From NCBI GenBank assembly GCA_016209735.1, contig JACQVN010000030.1:1-64000 (forward strand): 64,000 bases of DNA, in the 5' to 3' direction. A program made the position numbers and the translations under genes. The notes under the pieces were generated by a model, which did no database searches, was not told where the DNA came from, and saw only the letters and a list, made by a program, of their open reading frames with translations. Source of the DNA: Candidatus Methylomirabilota bacterium (GTDB lineage Bacteria; Methylomirabilota; Methylomirabilia; Methylomirabilales; 2-02-FULL-66-22). This document shows, one piece after another, positions 36,195-43,211 of the stretch. Every line of letters begins with the position of its first letter. Positions within the stretch are counted from its first letter, which is position 1.

Positions 36195-37563
36195 CGCCCC
36201 TCCCGAAGGAGGCCCGAGTGGATCCCCGGCCAGGCCATTCGGGAGACCATTTCTCGGGAGCGCCGGGGGTGCAACAGCTATCGCACTTACCCCTCCGCGT
36301 GTCCGTCGTGCTATCTGCTATGAAGCCCCGGATAACCCAACGAATCGAAAAAAAGAGCACCCACGGAATTGTTGCCGCGCCGACCGCTGCGCTTGCCCCC
36401 AGCAACCACTCCCAGGCAGAAAGCGGAGTGGATATTGGGTTGCCGATGAACTGCTTCTTGCGCAATTCTGCCAGATCGGCTTTTTCCTCCGGCGTGAGTG
36501 TGCCTCTGGCTTCGGCTTGCAGAATCGCCTTCCTGCTGTACAAGATGGAGGGTCTGTTGGCAGAAGCGGGAGAATAATAATAATGGAGGAAGGCGGACCC
36601 CTCTTCGTACGGAGCAAGGCAGAAACCGAGGCGTGGTCCCGTTGTAGCATCATTATCAAGGGCCTCCTTAATCGCCGACTCCGTTGTTCCGTCATCAAAA
36701 CAAACGGGTCTCCCACCACTTCTATTTGATGCTGCCGCGTATACAAAGGAGGTGCCACCTTGATCCAGTATTTCGCCCGCGCGATGCCATTTCTCCCGGC
36801 GAGCCCCATCCATAAGGGCAACAAGAGAAAAGACTGCAAAGAACAGGAGCACAGAGAGCAGCCAGGTAATCCGCCGGAACCCCCGCTCGACGTTTATGGT
36901 CTTACCCGCGCCGGCGGAAACCGCGCAAGAGGCACGCCGGTGCCCTTCGCGTATCAGACGTGGCCATGACGGCTCCCAATATTGTGTGCGGCTAAGAGCG
37001 GTCAGCATCCAGCGCAGCAACCCGGTGAGCCCTGCAACGGTGCCACCCGCCACCACGATCAGCAATGCCAAACGGCCCGTCTCGGAGAATCCCTCTGTCG
37101 CTTGTATCCACCATGGAGTAGTGTTCACCCAGCGCGCCGTCTGCCACACCGCGTACATCAGCGCGAGCGTCAGCGCAACGCCGGTCCACTCCGCCACAGC
37201 GTACTGACTCCGTTTCAGGTCAGGCCGCGTCGGCTCCGGCTGCCCGCCCTCTGGCTCCCATGCCTCCCAGGCGCGCCGGTATGCCCGTGATGCGCGCCAC
37301 TCTAACACCTGGATTACGCACGATATGCTGACTCCACAGAAGATACTCCCCACCGCCCCAACTACCGGCAGGAGTACGGCCAAGAGCGAGATGAAGGAGA
37401 TCCACGCGACCACCCGCTCCCCGAGAGGTCGAGGCGGACTCGTCCCCGACCAAAAAACTATCAGAGCAAAGAGGATGAGCAATACGGTCCAAGGAACCCA
37501 CCACAGGCCCCACAGCCTGAAAATCCAATTTCGCACCATCTGCAGGGAGCTGTGGATTTTCAC
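35968..37563 (-). CDS. Multi-pass membrane protein, unknown function, island cargo
   Basis: A 531-codon frame. Hydrophobic segments lie at about residues 20-40, 52-76, 122-145, 165-188, 230-250 and 405-425 (for example WVPWTVLLILFALIVFW and LALLIVVAGGTVAGLTGLL). A soluble region at about 255-400 contains a Cys pair (VCFDDGTTES, LGFCLAPYEEG). After residue ~430 the reading becomes low-complexity and overlaps the next gene by 227 bp, so the true C-terminus may be near 36.28 kb with a frameshift. It belongs to no family I can name. With the basic protein downstream it may form a two-gene cargo unit. Confidence 0.5.
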   Translation of the reverse strand: MKIHSSLQMVRNWIFRLWGLWWVPWTVLLILFALIVFWSGTSPPRPLGERVVAWISFISLLAVLLPVVGAVGSIFCGVSISCVIQVLEWRASRAYRRAWEAWEPEGGQPEPTRPDLKRSQYAVAEWTGVALTLALMYAVWQTARWVNTTPWWIQATEGFSETGRLALLIVVAGGTVAGLTGLLRWMLTALSRTQYWEPSWPRLIREGHRRASCAVSAGAGKTINVERGFRRITWLLSVLLFFAVFSLVALMDGARREKWHRAGEILDQGGTSFVYAAASNRSGGRPVCFDDGTTESAIKEALDNDATTGPRLGFCLAPYEEGSAFLHYYYSPASANRPSILYSRKAILQAEARGTLTPEEKADLAELRKKQFIGNPISTPLSAWEWLLGASAAVGAATIPWVLFFSIRWVIRGFIADSTTDTRRGKCDSCCTPGAPEKWSPEWPGRGSTRASFGRGDAKQTSWIPSEGPAAERCAGLQNSQGSAHRCSRAKLPGGEYTRSMGRPRALVSPTQEASVTLPPAVPKASGAARV

Positions 37564-38102
37564 CGTCTTCTCCGTTACCCCATCGTCTCCGCTTCCATCG
37601 GCGGTCCCGGGCAGCGCCGGGCCGAGGCAGGACGTGCCGCCGCGTAGGCAGACTTCCCGCGGGCGATGATGCTCAGCAGCCGTCGGTTAACCGAGCACCA
37701 CATTGATTGGGACCTTATCCGGCCTCAAGCAATAAGGCCCTTGACCGTACTGGGCCAAGGGCCTACGTTTCGAGTAGCCGCACCTGGCCGATCAGGTCGC
37801 GGTCAGTCGAAGGACCTCGCCGATGGCACCGCGGGGCCCGTCGCCTGCCATCTCACTTCGTCATGGCTTCAACCTGCACGCCTCCCGAGTCTCCGCGTCA
37901 AGGGACGTCTTGATGACGGACGCCGAAAGCTTTTCTGCGGGGGTCCTCATTGCCTGGCGCAGTTCATGGCGCGTCGAGGTTCTTTCCAAAAATCTCGCGA
38001 CGAAAATGCCATTCACAGAAACTCGTCTTGCGATTCCTCCATCCGGTTCCGGTCGCCGGCACCATTCCTGCCTCCCCTCGCGATCGATAGCTCAGGGAGG
38101 GT
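37564..38102. other. Non-coding stretch with one copy of a 75-bp repeat
   Basis: No frame here has a convincing start or composition. At about 37985-38062 it contains one of three diverged copies of a ~75-bp sequence (core AAATCTCGCGACGAAAATGC); the others are at about 38833-38905 and 43340-43412. All three lie beside the duplicated small-peptide module, possibly as remnants of its upstream region. Confidence 0.45.
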
Positions 38103-38107
38103 GAGAC

Positions 38108-38335
38108 TCATTCGAACGACATCAGCCGTTCTCGCATCGCCCGTTCCACGTTCTGCGTGATTCGAAGCGGCCACTCCTTCAGCCGGTTGCGCATGGCCGC
38201 GGCCGACACCGCGTACAGGCGGGCCAACCGCTCGGCCAAGTGGGCTTCCACCGCCGCGGGGTCACCAAACCCGACCGCCGTGACCAGTTAGGGGTACACG
38301 GCGCGCGCCTCCCGGGACATGGTGATGGTCGGCAT
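38108..38335 (-). pseudogene. Detached ImmA C-terminal domain, copy 1, with nonsense codon
   Basis: A 75-codon frame homologous to the last third of the full ImmA-like gene at 41467-42114 (shared ALLMP-derived start, a GF block, RL..WP and KV.RA). TAA at 38290-38288 replaces the CAA of copy 2 after MPTITMSREARAVYP. The peptidase domain is missing in both copies. It overlaps the preceding 61-codon frame. Confidence 0.65.
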
Positions 38336-38447
38336 CAGGAGGGCCGCCGCCCCCGAGGAGCGCCTCCACGAGCCAGGCGACCATGGTCGCGACGACAATC
38401 CAGAGCGAGGCATCCGATCCATAGGCGAGGCAGGGGCGTGGGGTCAT
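38262..38447 (-). CDS. Tiny membrane peptide 2, copy 1
   Basis: A 61-codon frame beginning MTPRPCLAYGSDASLW with one hydrophobic helix (VVATMVAWLVEALLG) and a Gly/Pro/Arg tail. Its ATG overlaps the stop of peptide 1 (ATGA, 38444-38447). The SD-SLW--VA---V--L pattern also occurs in peptide 1, so the pair likely arose by duplication. The tail overlaps the ImmA fragment in another frame, so its true end is uncertain. Confidence 0.5.
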   Translation of the reverse strand: MTPRPCLAYGSDASLWIVVATMVAWLVEALLGGGGPPDADHHHVPGGARRVPLTGHGGRVW

Positions 38448-38551
38448 CGGACAGGACTCCCGTCCCCAAAGATGGCCATGAGGAGGTCGACGATGGCCTG
38501 CGCCACCATCGCCCAGAGCGAGAGATCCGAGATCAGGCTGAGGAGATGCAT
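38444..38551 (-). CDS. Tiny membrane peptide 1, copy 1
   Basis: A 35-residue peptide: MHLLSLISDLSLWAMVAQAI followed by VDLLMAIFGDGSPVR, a single predicted membrane helix with a short charged end. GGAGGAGG lies 6 bp before the ATG at 38551. Compared with copy 2, changes are conservative (Leu/Phe, Ile/Val, Met/Leu) and the last 19 residues are identical, which supports translation. Length and design recall type I toxin or holin-like peptides; that is a resemblance only. Confidence 0.6.
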   Translation of the reverse strand: MHLLSLISDLSLWAMVAQAIVDLLMAIFGDGSPVR

Positions 38552-38940
38552 TGGGGCCTCCTCCCCCGGACACTGACCGGGAAGTCGAGGACCTCGATGT
38601 GGGTGAAGCCGGCCGCGCGGTATGAGCGAAACGGGCCAACCGCCCGCAATATTCGGAAGGAGCGAGCGCCCTAAGGTGGCTTCGAGGGAACGCTCACCCC
38701 AAATCCTACGCCTAACCGCCGTGCGGAGCCAACCCGAAGCTCGGCCCGCCCTCAGCCCGCGCCGGAATGCGGCAAGGAGGGGAAGGGGAATCTTCAACGG
38801 TCGGGGGGGGGAGTGGCCCCGGGTTTTGGCCCAAAATTTCGCGGCGGAAATGCGATTCACGGAAATCCGTCTGGCGGTTTCTCCGTCCGGTTGGCCTGCC
38901 AGGCCCATTTCCCGTCGGAGACGGCAGGCCGGGGAGACGA

Positions 38941-39444
38941 CTACCGGACGGCCAGAGCGGCCGGCGAGAGCACCAACTTTGCCGGACGGTGGCGCTTCCG
39001 CGCGATGGACCGCAGGGCATCCCGAATCCGCTGGAGGTGGGGCGGTAACGGCGCGGTCTCGTCAATGCACCACACGCCGTAGACCAGCCGGATGAGCCGA
39101 TCGCTCGGGGGGCCGATGGGTTCGGCGCCGGTCTCCCACCGCGTGACGCTTTCCCGTTGGACCCCGACAATCTCCGCCAGGTCTTGGGCGCGGAGGCCCA
39201 TCTGCTTGCGGAGGAAGCGGAACTCGGGGCCGCTGAGGGGTCGCGGTTCCTGCGCGAGCCAATCCGCGATCCCCCGATGGAGCCGGCGGGAGTTCGGGAT
39301 CTCGGGCAATTCGGCCGCGCAGCGCCGGCACCGGTAGACCGTGATCCCCTTCAGCCACAAGTTTGGAATCCCGCTCTCCGGGTACGGAATCGTCCGGTTC
39401 CGATGTGCCCGCATCCGCGTGCCGCAGTCCAAGCATCGCATCAT
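38941..39444 (-). CDS. MqsA/YgiT-type antitoxin with zinc finger and XRE domain
   Basis: A 167-residue protein: N-terminal zinc motif CLDCG...CRRC (first pair at residues 4-7, second about 35 residues later) and a helix-turn-helix domain LRKQMGLRAQDLAEIVGVQR followed by ESVTRWETGAEPIG. This is the two-domain design of MqsA-type antitoxins, which bind toxin through the zinc domain and DNA through the XRE domain. It lies 22 bp downstream of the DUF4258 gene in one operon, toxin first, as in mqsRA. Confidence 0.75.
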   Translation of the reverse strand: MMRCLDCGTRMRAHRNRTIPYPESGIPNLWLKGITVYRCRRCAAELPEIPNSRRLHRGIADWLAQEPRPLSGPEFRFLRKQMGLRAQDLAEIVGVQRESVTRWETGAEPIGPPSDRLIRLVYGVWCIDETAPLPPHLQRIRDALRSIARKRHRPAKLVLSPAALAVR

Positions 39445-39466
39445 GGTGCCTCACCCCCCTCGCCGA

Positions 39467-39799
39467 TCAGTAGGCAGTGATCAGGATCAACCGGAAATTG
39501 GCTTCGTCGATGCACACAACCACGTGGAGTTCGTTCCCTCCCACATCGGTGCCGGCCATATCGTAATTGTGGGCCCGGTGCTCCGGCTTCCATTGCCCCG
39601 GCCGAAGAACGGCCCCGTGTTCGAGAACGTGGTTCACATCCCCCATGTCGGCGTTGGCCCGGGCCAATTCGCGCACGAAGTGCTCGGTGCGGCTGAAGGG
39701 TCCCCCCTCCAGGAAGACGCGCCGAATCGCGGTCGTCGCCTGGGCAGGGGTGAGAGACTGTGGTGGTCGGTCGTCCGGTGTTCTTCCTCGTGTGCCCAC
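39467..39799 (-). CDS. DUF4258-type toxin partner of the MqsA-like antitoxin
   Basis: A 110-residue protein: IRRVFLEGGPFSRTEHFVRE, LARANADMGDVNHVLEHGAV, NYDMAGTDVGGNELHVVVCI and a final NFRLILITAY. The pattern fits DUF4258, a RelE/MqsR-like fold predicted to cleave RNA. The GTG start at 39799 follows AGGAGACTAC. It shares an operon with the MqsA-like gene, so a type II toxin-antitoxin system is likely; toxicity is untested. Confidence 0.7.
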   Translation of the reverse strand: MGTRGRTPDDRPPQSLTPAQATTAIRRVFLEGGPFSRTEHFVRELARANADMGDVNHVLEHGAVLRPGQWKPEHRAHNYDMAGTDVGGNELHVVVCIDEANFRLILITAY

Positions 39800-39810
39800 C
39801 GTAGTCTCCT

Positions 39811-39839
39811 GTGTAACATTTCCTCACATGATCCGTCAA
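39811..39839 (-). promoter_or_regulatory. Promoter of the DUF4258/MqsA-like operon
   Basis: On the minus strand TTGACG (39839-39834), 17 bp, TTACAC (39816-39811), with the GTG start of the toxin 12 bp after the -10. The start would be close to the 5' end of the mRNA but still has AGGAG 6 bp before it. Confidence 0.55.
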
Positions 39840-40149
39840 CGGAAAACTGCGGTCCACCCGGGCGGGGGCCGACTCTGCAGAAGAATCGCCGACAATTCTT
39901 CGGGCTACAGACCGTGGCCGCGGGCATCTCAACTGGTAGTGAGCACTGCGCTCAGGAAGTGATCATCCTACTGCTTCGTTGGCCACCACCTGGCCGGCGC
40001 GCAATTGACGCCCTGACAATTGATGATTTCTCTCGTTCACGATGGCCCGGCGCCCGCAGGGTAACGGGCTTTTGGTCGAAGGTTTTGGGCTCCCGGAGGA
40101 TCTCACCGCAGGTCGTGGCCGACGTGGGCTGCATCAGCAAGAGCGAGGG
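39840..40149. other. Gap with no convincing gene
   Basis: The 310 bp between the toxin promoter and the next minus-strand gene contain short open frames on both strands, including a 62-codon minus frame (39952-40140), but none has a ribosome-binding site or recognisable sequence. No repeat or hairpin stands out. Confidence 0.4.
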
Positions 40150-40590
40150 TCAGAGTTTGGTGTGGGTAAGATCCACCCAGCCGCACGCGAAACAAAACGC
40201 TCGCCCCGGATTGAAGGTCGCAAGGTTCAGGAACACATCGTGGATCTGAACACGAGACGGGTCGCGCTCGTTATTGTGCTGCTCGCAAAGGCTCAAGAGC
40301 CACTCCCCTATTGATGGTGTCAACGCCGGGTTCCACTCACCCGTTTCACGGTCCACGGAGAAGAACGGGTTTCCAAGACCGAGGACCCCGGCGGGATGGA
40401 CACGCCCCCACCTTGTTCCGTCCGGCAGCGTGATCACCGCCCTCCCGTCCGCGATCTGCTCCCAGAGGCCCTCGGTATCATGTGGCTCCCTTATGTACTC
40501 ACGGGCCTCCTCTAGACTGTGGAATCGGACCTCCCGCTCGATTGGAAGGGGTTTGATCACAAAACCTTCAAGGTCCAGCGACCATTTCAT
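40150..40590 (-). CDS. Hypothetical protein, island cargo
   Basis: A 146-residue acidic-to-neutral protein (MKWSLDLEGFVIKPLPIERE, VRFHSLEEAREYIRE, LPDGTRWGRVHP, FFSVDRETGEW). I recognise no family. The start at 40590 has GGAGGTCAGACACT upstream, a good ribosome-binding site, which with the even composition makes it a likely real gene. It stands alone between the toxin-antitoxin operon and a transposase remnant. Confidence 0.55.
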   Translation of the reverse strand: MKWSLDLEGFVIKPLPIEREVRFHSLEEAREYIREPHDTEGLWEQIADGRAVITLPDGTRWGRVHPAGVLGLGNPFFSVDRETGEWNPALTPSIGEWLLSLCEQHNNERDPSRVQIHDVFLNLATFNPGRAFCFACGWVDLTHTKL

Positions 40591-40969
40591 AGTGTCTGAC
40601 CTCCGCGTTACAAGCGAACTTGGCAGAGAAGAGGCAGCCCTTCACGGCGACGCCCTCCGTGGTGGCACGAAGACTCCAACGAAAAAGAGAGGGAAAGATC
40701 ATCAAGGGCCAGGCGGCCCTGGTCATCCGGGTGGTGGAGTGGGTGCCCCCGGGGTGTTAGTGGGGACGCCCACCTGAACGCTACCAGCACCACCTGCGCG
40801 AGTCAGTCGCTCTCCAGGCTGCGAGCCGGCCAACGGGTCGGGCTCGGCGTACCCTGCTGTCGGCTCCACCGCCCCGCGACGATCGCCCCTGCCTCCCGGC
40901 CCCCGGCTGTCCACCGGCCCCCTCGGCCCGCCGCCCGCTCCTCTGCGCCCGGCCTCTTCGGGGCCTCCG
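40591..40969. other. Gap with no recognised gene
   Basis: About 380 bp of Gly/Pro/Ser-coding low-quality frames on both strands. It may be the decayed 5' part of the transposase-like gene whose C-terminal fragment follows at 40970-41413, but no motif can be read here. Confidence 0.35.
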
Positions 40970-41413
40970 ATGCCGCCTCACGCGGGCGCGGGAGCCATTC
41001 GGATCATCAGGGCTGGCGCGCCACGAAGGGCCGCGGCTATCGCGGCCCAAGAAGCCGACGATAGCAAGAAGCTTGCCGCCGGATTACGGTGGCGGATCTG
41101 CTCGCCCTCGCGAGCCTCCCCCTCGAAACCGACCCTCTCTTTGTCCCTGCCTGAGCCGACCGCCCGTCTCGCGGAAGCCCGCCGGCTGACGACCGCCTAC
41201 CAGGCCGGGGGTCCCGATGCGGTTCAGGCCTTCCGTGACCTCGTCGATATGCCGGCGGATGTCACCATCACCGCGCAGCAGGTGGAGGTGAGCTTCCACC
41301 GCCGATCTCACCTGCCCACCGTGTTAACCTCGGGGCTCCTGGACCAGCCCGTGCCCATCCCGTGGTGGAACGGCGTCCCCTTGCGCCTGACCACCTACCA
41401 CGGACCTGCGTGA
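40970..41413 (+). pseudogene. Probable transposase C-terminal remnant
   Basis: The C-terminal 90 residues (RLTTAYQAGGPDAVQAFRDL, VDMPADVTITAQQVEVSFHR, RSHLPTVLTSGLLDQPVPIP, WWNGVPLRLTTY) resemble the C-terminus of some DDE transposases. The N-terminal part is Arg/Ala/Ser-rich and unlike a folded protein, and no catalytic residues or terminal inverted repeats are visible. It is on the plus strand, opposite to most island genes. The assignment is from pattern memory only. Confidence 0.4.
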
Positions 41414-41466
41414 TCACTCAATTCTTAGGAGCCGTTCTCGTCGATCTGTCGGCCTGGGTTGCCTCT

Positions 41467-42114
41467 TCAGTCGGCGAGGGAGAGCGCCTTAGCGTCGAGG
41501 GCCCGATCAACTTTCCGCAGGACCTCCACAGGCCAGCGCTCGAGGCGGTACTGCATGGGACCGACGTTGACCACGTACCGCTGACTGAGACGGATTACCA
41601 GGGAGCGTCTGAATACCGCGAGCCGGTCAAAGCCGTACTGCTTGACCAATCCGGCATACACCTGGCGGGCATCCTGGAGCAGCGGGGTCGAAGGCATCAA
41701 GAGGGCCGAGGCAAACCACTTGGCATTCCGGTCCAGATACTCGTAGTCGGAAGACGCATGCAGCATGGCCGCCTCTTCCACCGAGTGGACGTGGCGAAGG
41801 ACCGGCCGGTGCAGGTGGAGATGTCCCAATTCCTCGCCAACCGTGAAGCGGTAGAAGCCGGGGTTCCCATCGGCGACCGCCTCGTCAATCAGGACGGTGA
41901 AACGATCCTCCTTGGGGTGGTAGACCGTCACCCCGGGGACGCCGAATTGTGCCTGCAAGCCCCGCTCGGTATCGAGGGTCACCCCAGGCTCCCGCTCCGT
42001 GAGCAGCTCGATATCCACGGGAATCGTGAGGCCTGGCCAGCGTTCGCGCAGGAGATCGCACGCGAGGGATTCCAGTTTGGTCAGCGCGTAACGCGGGATC
42101 GGCGGCGTGCTCAT
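41467..42114 (-). CDS. ImmA/IrrE-like protein with altered zinc motif
   Basis: A 215-residue protein of the ImmA/IrrE (DUF955) type: FYRFTVGEELGHLHLHRPVL where the peptidase motif is expected, then NAKWFASALLMPSTPLLQDA and a C-terminal helical domain. Usual family members have HExxH; here the first His is Glu (EELGH), so the canonical first zinc ligand is missing and activity may be altered. It is coupled by ATGA to the XRE gene (42111-42114). Such pairs control induction of mobile elements through repressor cleavage. Confidence 0.75.
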   Translation of the reverse strand: MSTPPIPRYALTKLESLACDLLRERWPGLTIPVDIELLTEREPGVTLDTERGLQAQFGVPGVTVYHPKEDRFTVLIDEAVADGNPGFYRFTVGEELGHLHLHRPVLRHVHSVEEAAMLHASSDYEYLDRNAKWFASALLMPSTPLLQDARQVYAGLVKQYGFDRLAVFRRSLVIRLSQRYVVNVGPMQYRLERWPVEVLRKVDRALDAKALSLAD

Positions 42115-42500
42115 CGCTTGCGGCGTTTCCGGTTGATGAACCGGGTGAGTTCCGCGATTTCCTCCTTCGTCAAGCGCCGGTTCTGGAGGGTGCGCAGCAT
42201 CACGGGGATGCCCGGAGTCCTGGCGGCGAACGCCGCGACATCCGGCGGGAGCGTCTGTTTCTTGTGGGCGACGGCGAGGTCAAAAAGACGGTCCCGCTCT
42301 TTCGAACCCTCCGGGAAGCCAAGCGTCTCGGCGATCCGGCCCAGGATCCCGAGGTCTTGGGGGGGCGGAATCCGTCCATGCTCCACATTGCTGAGATTGG
42401 ATGGTTGCATGTCGACGGCTTCGGCGAACACCCGTAGCCCAAAGCCGGCCTTCAACCGGCAGGCCCGCAGGTACTCACCGAAGGTTTCCCTCTTTGCCAT
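42111..42500 (-). CDS. XRE-family repressor paired with the ImmA-like protein
   Basis: A 129-residue regulator: FGEYLRACRLKAGFGLRVFA, EAVDMQPSNLSNVEHGRIPP is the helix-turn-helix, followed by a helical C-terminal domain typical of ImmR-type repressors. The ATG at 42500 follows AAGGGGG; a GTG two codons upstream is possible. A perfect palindrome lies 20 bp upstream over its own promoter, so it is likely autoregulated. Confidence 0.78.
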   Translation of the reverse strand: MAKRETFGEYLRACRLKAGFGLRVFAEAVDMQPSNLSNVEHGRIPPPQDLGILGRIAETLGFPEGSKERDRLFDLAVAHKKQTLPPDVAAFAARTPGIPVMLRTLQNRRLTKEEIAELTRFINRKRRKR

Positions 42501-42520
42501 GGCCACCCCCTTCGCGGGAA

Positions 42521-42565
42521 GTTATATGTCTCATATAACATACGCTTCCCATCCGGTGGTGTCAA
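42521..42565 (-). promoter_or_regulatory. XRE-immA promoter with palindromic operator
   Basis: Minus-strand -35 TTGACA (42565-42560), 17-bp spacer, -10 TATGTT (42542-42537). A perfect palindrome GTTATATG-AGA-CATATAAC (42539-42521) overlaps the -10 and start region, the expected position for an autorepressor operator. The local sequence is markedly AT-rich against its surroundings. Confidence 0.75.
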
Positions 42566-42638
42566 CCGGTTCTTCCATTCGGCCAGGGCCTCGGGAGAGC
42601 CCGTTCCGTCGCGAGCGGCAGGCCGGGAAGCGTGCGAC

Positions 42639-42866
42639 TCATTCGAGCGACATCAGCCGCTCTCGCATCGCCCGTTCCACCTTCTGCGTGATCCGAAGCG
42701 GCCACTCCTTCAGCCGGTTGCGCATGGCCGCGGCAGATACCGCATGCTGGCGGGCCAACCGCTCGGCCAGGTGGGCTTCCACCGCCGCGGGGTCACCAAA
42801 TCCGACCGCCTTGACCAGTTGGGGGTACGCGGCGCGCGCCTCCCGGGACACGCTGATGGTCGGCAT
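42639..42866 (-). CDS. Stand-alone ImmA C-terminal domain, copy 2
   Basis: A 75-codon open frame starting MPTISVSREARAAYPQLVKA and ending MRERLMSLE. It aligns with the C-terminal third of the full ImmA-like protein at 41467-42114 (ALLMP start region, LVK..GF, RL..WP....KV.RA). No peptidase motif is present. It may be a truncation remnant or a domain kept for its own binding role. No clear ribosome-binding site is visible, and its 5' end overlaps peptide 2. Confidence 0.5.
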   Translation of the reverse strand: MPTISVSREARAAYPQLVKAVGFGDPAAVEAHLAERLARQHAVSAAAMRNRLKEWPLRITQKVERAMRERLMSLE

Positions 42867-42978
42867 CAGGAGGGCCGCTGGCCCCGAGGAGCGCCTCCAC
42901 GAGCCAGGCGACCATGGTCGCGACGACAATCCAGAGCGAGGCATCCGATCCATAGGCGAGGCAGGGGCGTCGGGTCAT
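42793..42978 (-). CDS. Tiny membrane peptide 2, copy 2
   Basis: A 61-codon frame (MTRRPCLAYGSDASLWIVVA, then TMVAWLVEALLGASGP and a Gly/Arg/Pro tail) whose ATG overlaps the peptide 1 stop (ATGA, 42975-42978). The hydrophobic half is identical to copy 1 apart from one residue at each edge. The tail shares DNA with the ImmA fragment in a different frame. Confidence 0.5.
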   Translation of the reverse strand: MTRRPCLAYGSDASLWIVVATMVAWLVEALLGASGPPDADHQRVPGGARRVPPTGQGGRIW

Positions 42979-43082
42979 CGGACAGGACTCCCGTCCCCAA
43001 AGATGGCCATGAGGAGGTCGACGATGGCCTGCGCCACCAAGGCCCAGAAGGAGAAATCCGAGACGAGCGCGAGCGAATTCAT
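42975..43082 (-). CDS. Tiny membrane peptide 1, copy 2
   Basis: A 35-residue peptide MNSLALVSDFSFWALVAQAI followed by VDLLMAIFGDGSPVR, with AGGAG 6 bp before the ATG at 43082. One membrane helix is predicted. Substitutions relative to copy 1 are hydrophobic-for-hydrophobic in the helix. It is coupled to peptide 2. Confidence 0.6.
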   Translation of the reverse strand: MNSLALVSDFSFWALVAQAIVDLLMAIFGDGSPVR

Positions 43083-43211
43083 TGCGGTCTCCTGCCCCGG
43101 ACACTGACCGGGAAGTCGAGGACATCGATGTGGGTGAACCCAGCCGCGCGGTATGAGTGAAACGGGCCGGCTGCCCGCAGTATACGGAAGGAGCGAGCGC
43201 CCCGAGGTGGG

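Larger units (their letters stand above)
38103..38680. repeat. Duplicated small-peptide/ImmA-tail module, copy 1
   Basis: A roughly 578-bp segment aligns without gaps to 42634-43211 (constant offset 4531 bp) at close to 90% identity by eye, same orientation. On the minus strand it encodes a 35-residue and a 61-residue peptide and an ImmA C-terminal fragment. The most conserved part covers the two peptides. Confidence 0.85.
42634..43211. repeat. Duplicated small-peptide/ImmA-tail module, copy 2
   Basis: Second copy of the module at 38103-38680, same orientation, 4531 bp away. It lies directly upstream of the XRE promoter. Unlike copy 1, the ImmA fragment is open here. Confidence 0.85.

Noticed and set aside
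37666-38160. A 164-codon plus-strand frame in the gap upstream of copy 1
   Set aside because: No ribosome-binding site, mixed low-complexity translation, and it overlaps repeat sequence.
39952-40140. A 62-codon minus-strand frame after the 40150-40590 gene
   Set aside because: No ribosome-binding site or family; indistinguishable from chance in GC-rich DNA.
39341-40249. A 302-codon plus-strand frame opposite the toxin-antitoxin operon
   Set aside because: It is antisense to two well-supported genes with good ribosome-binding sites, and its composition is erratic.
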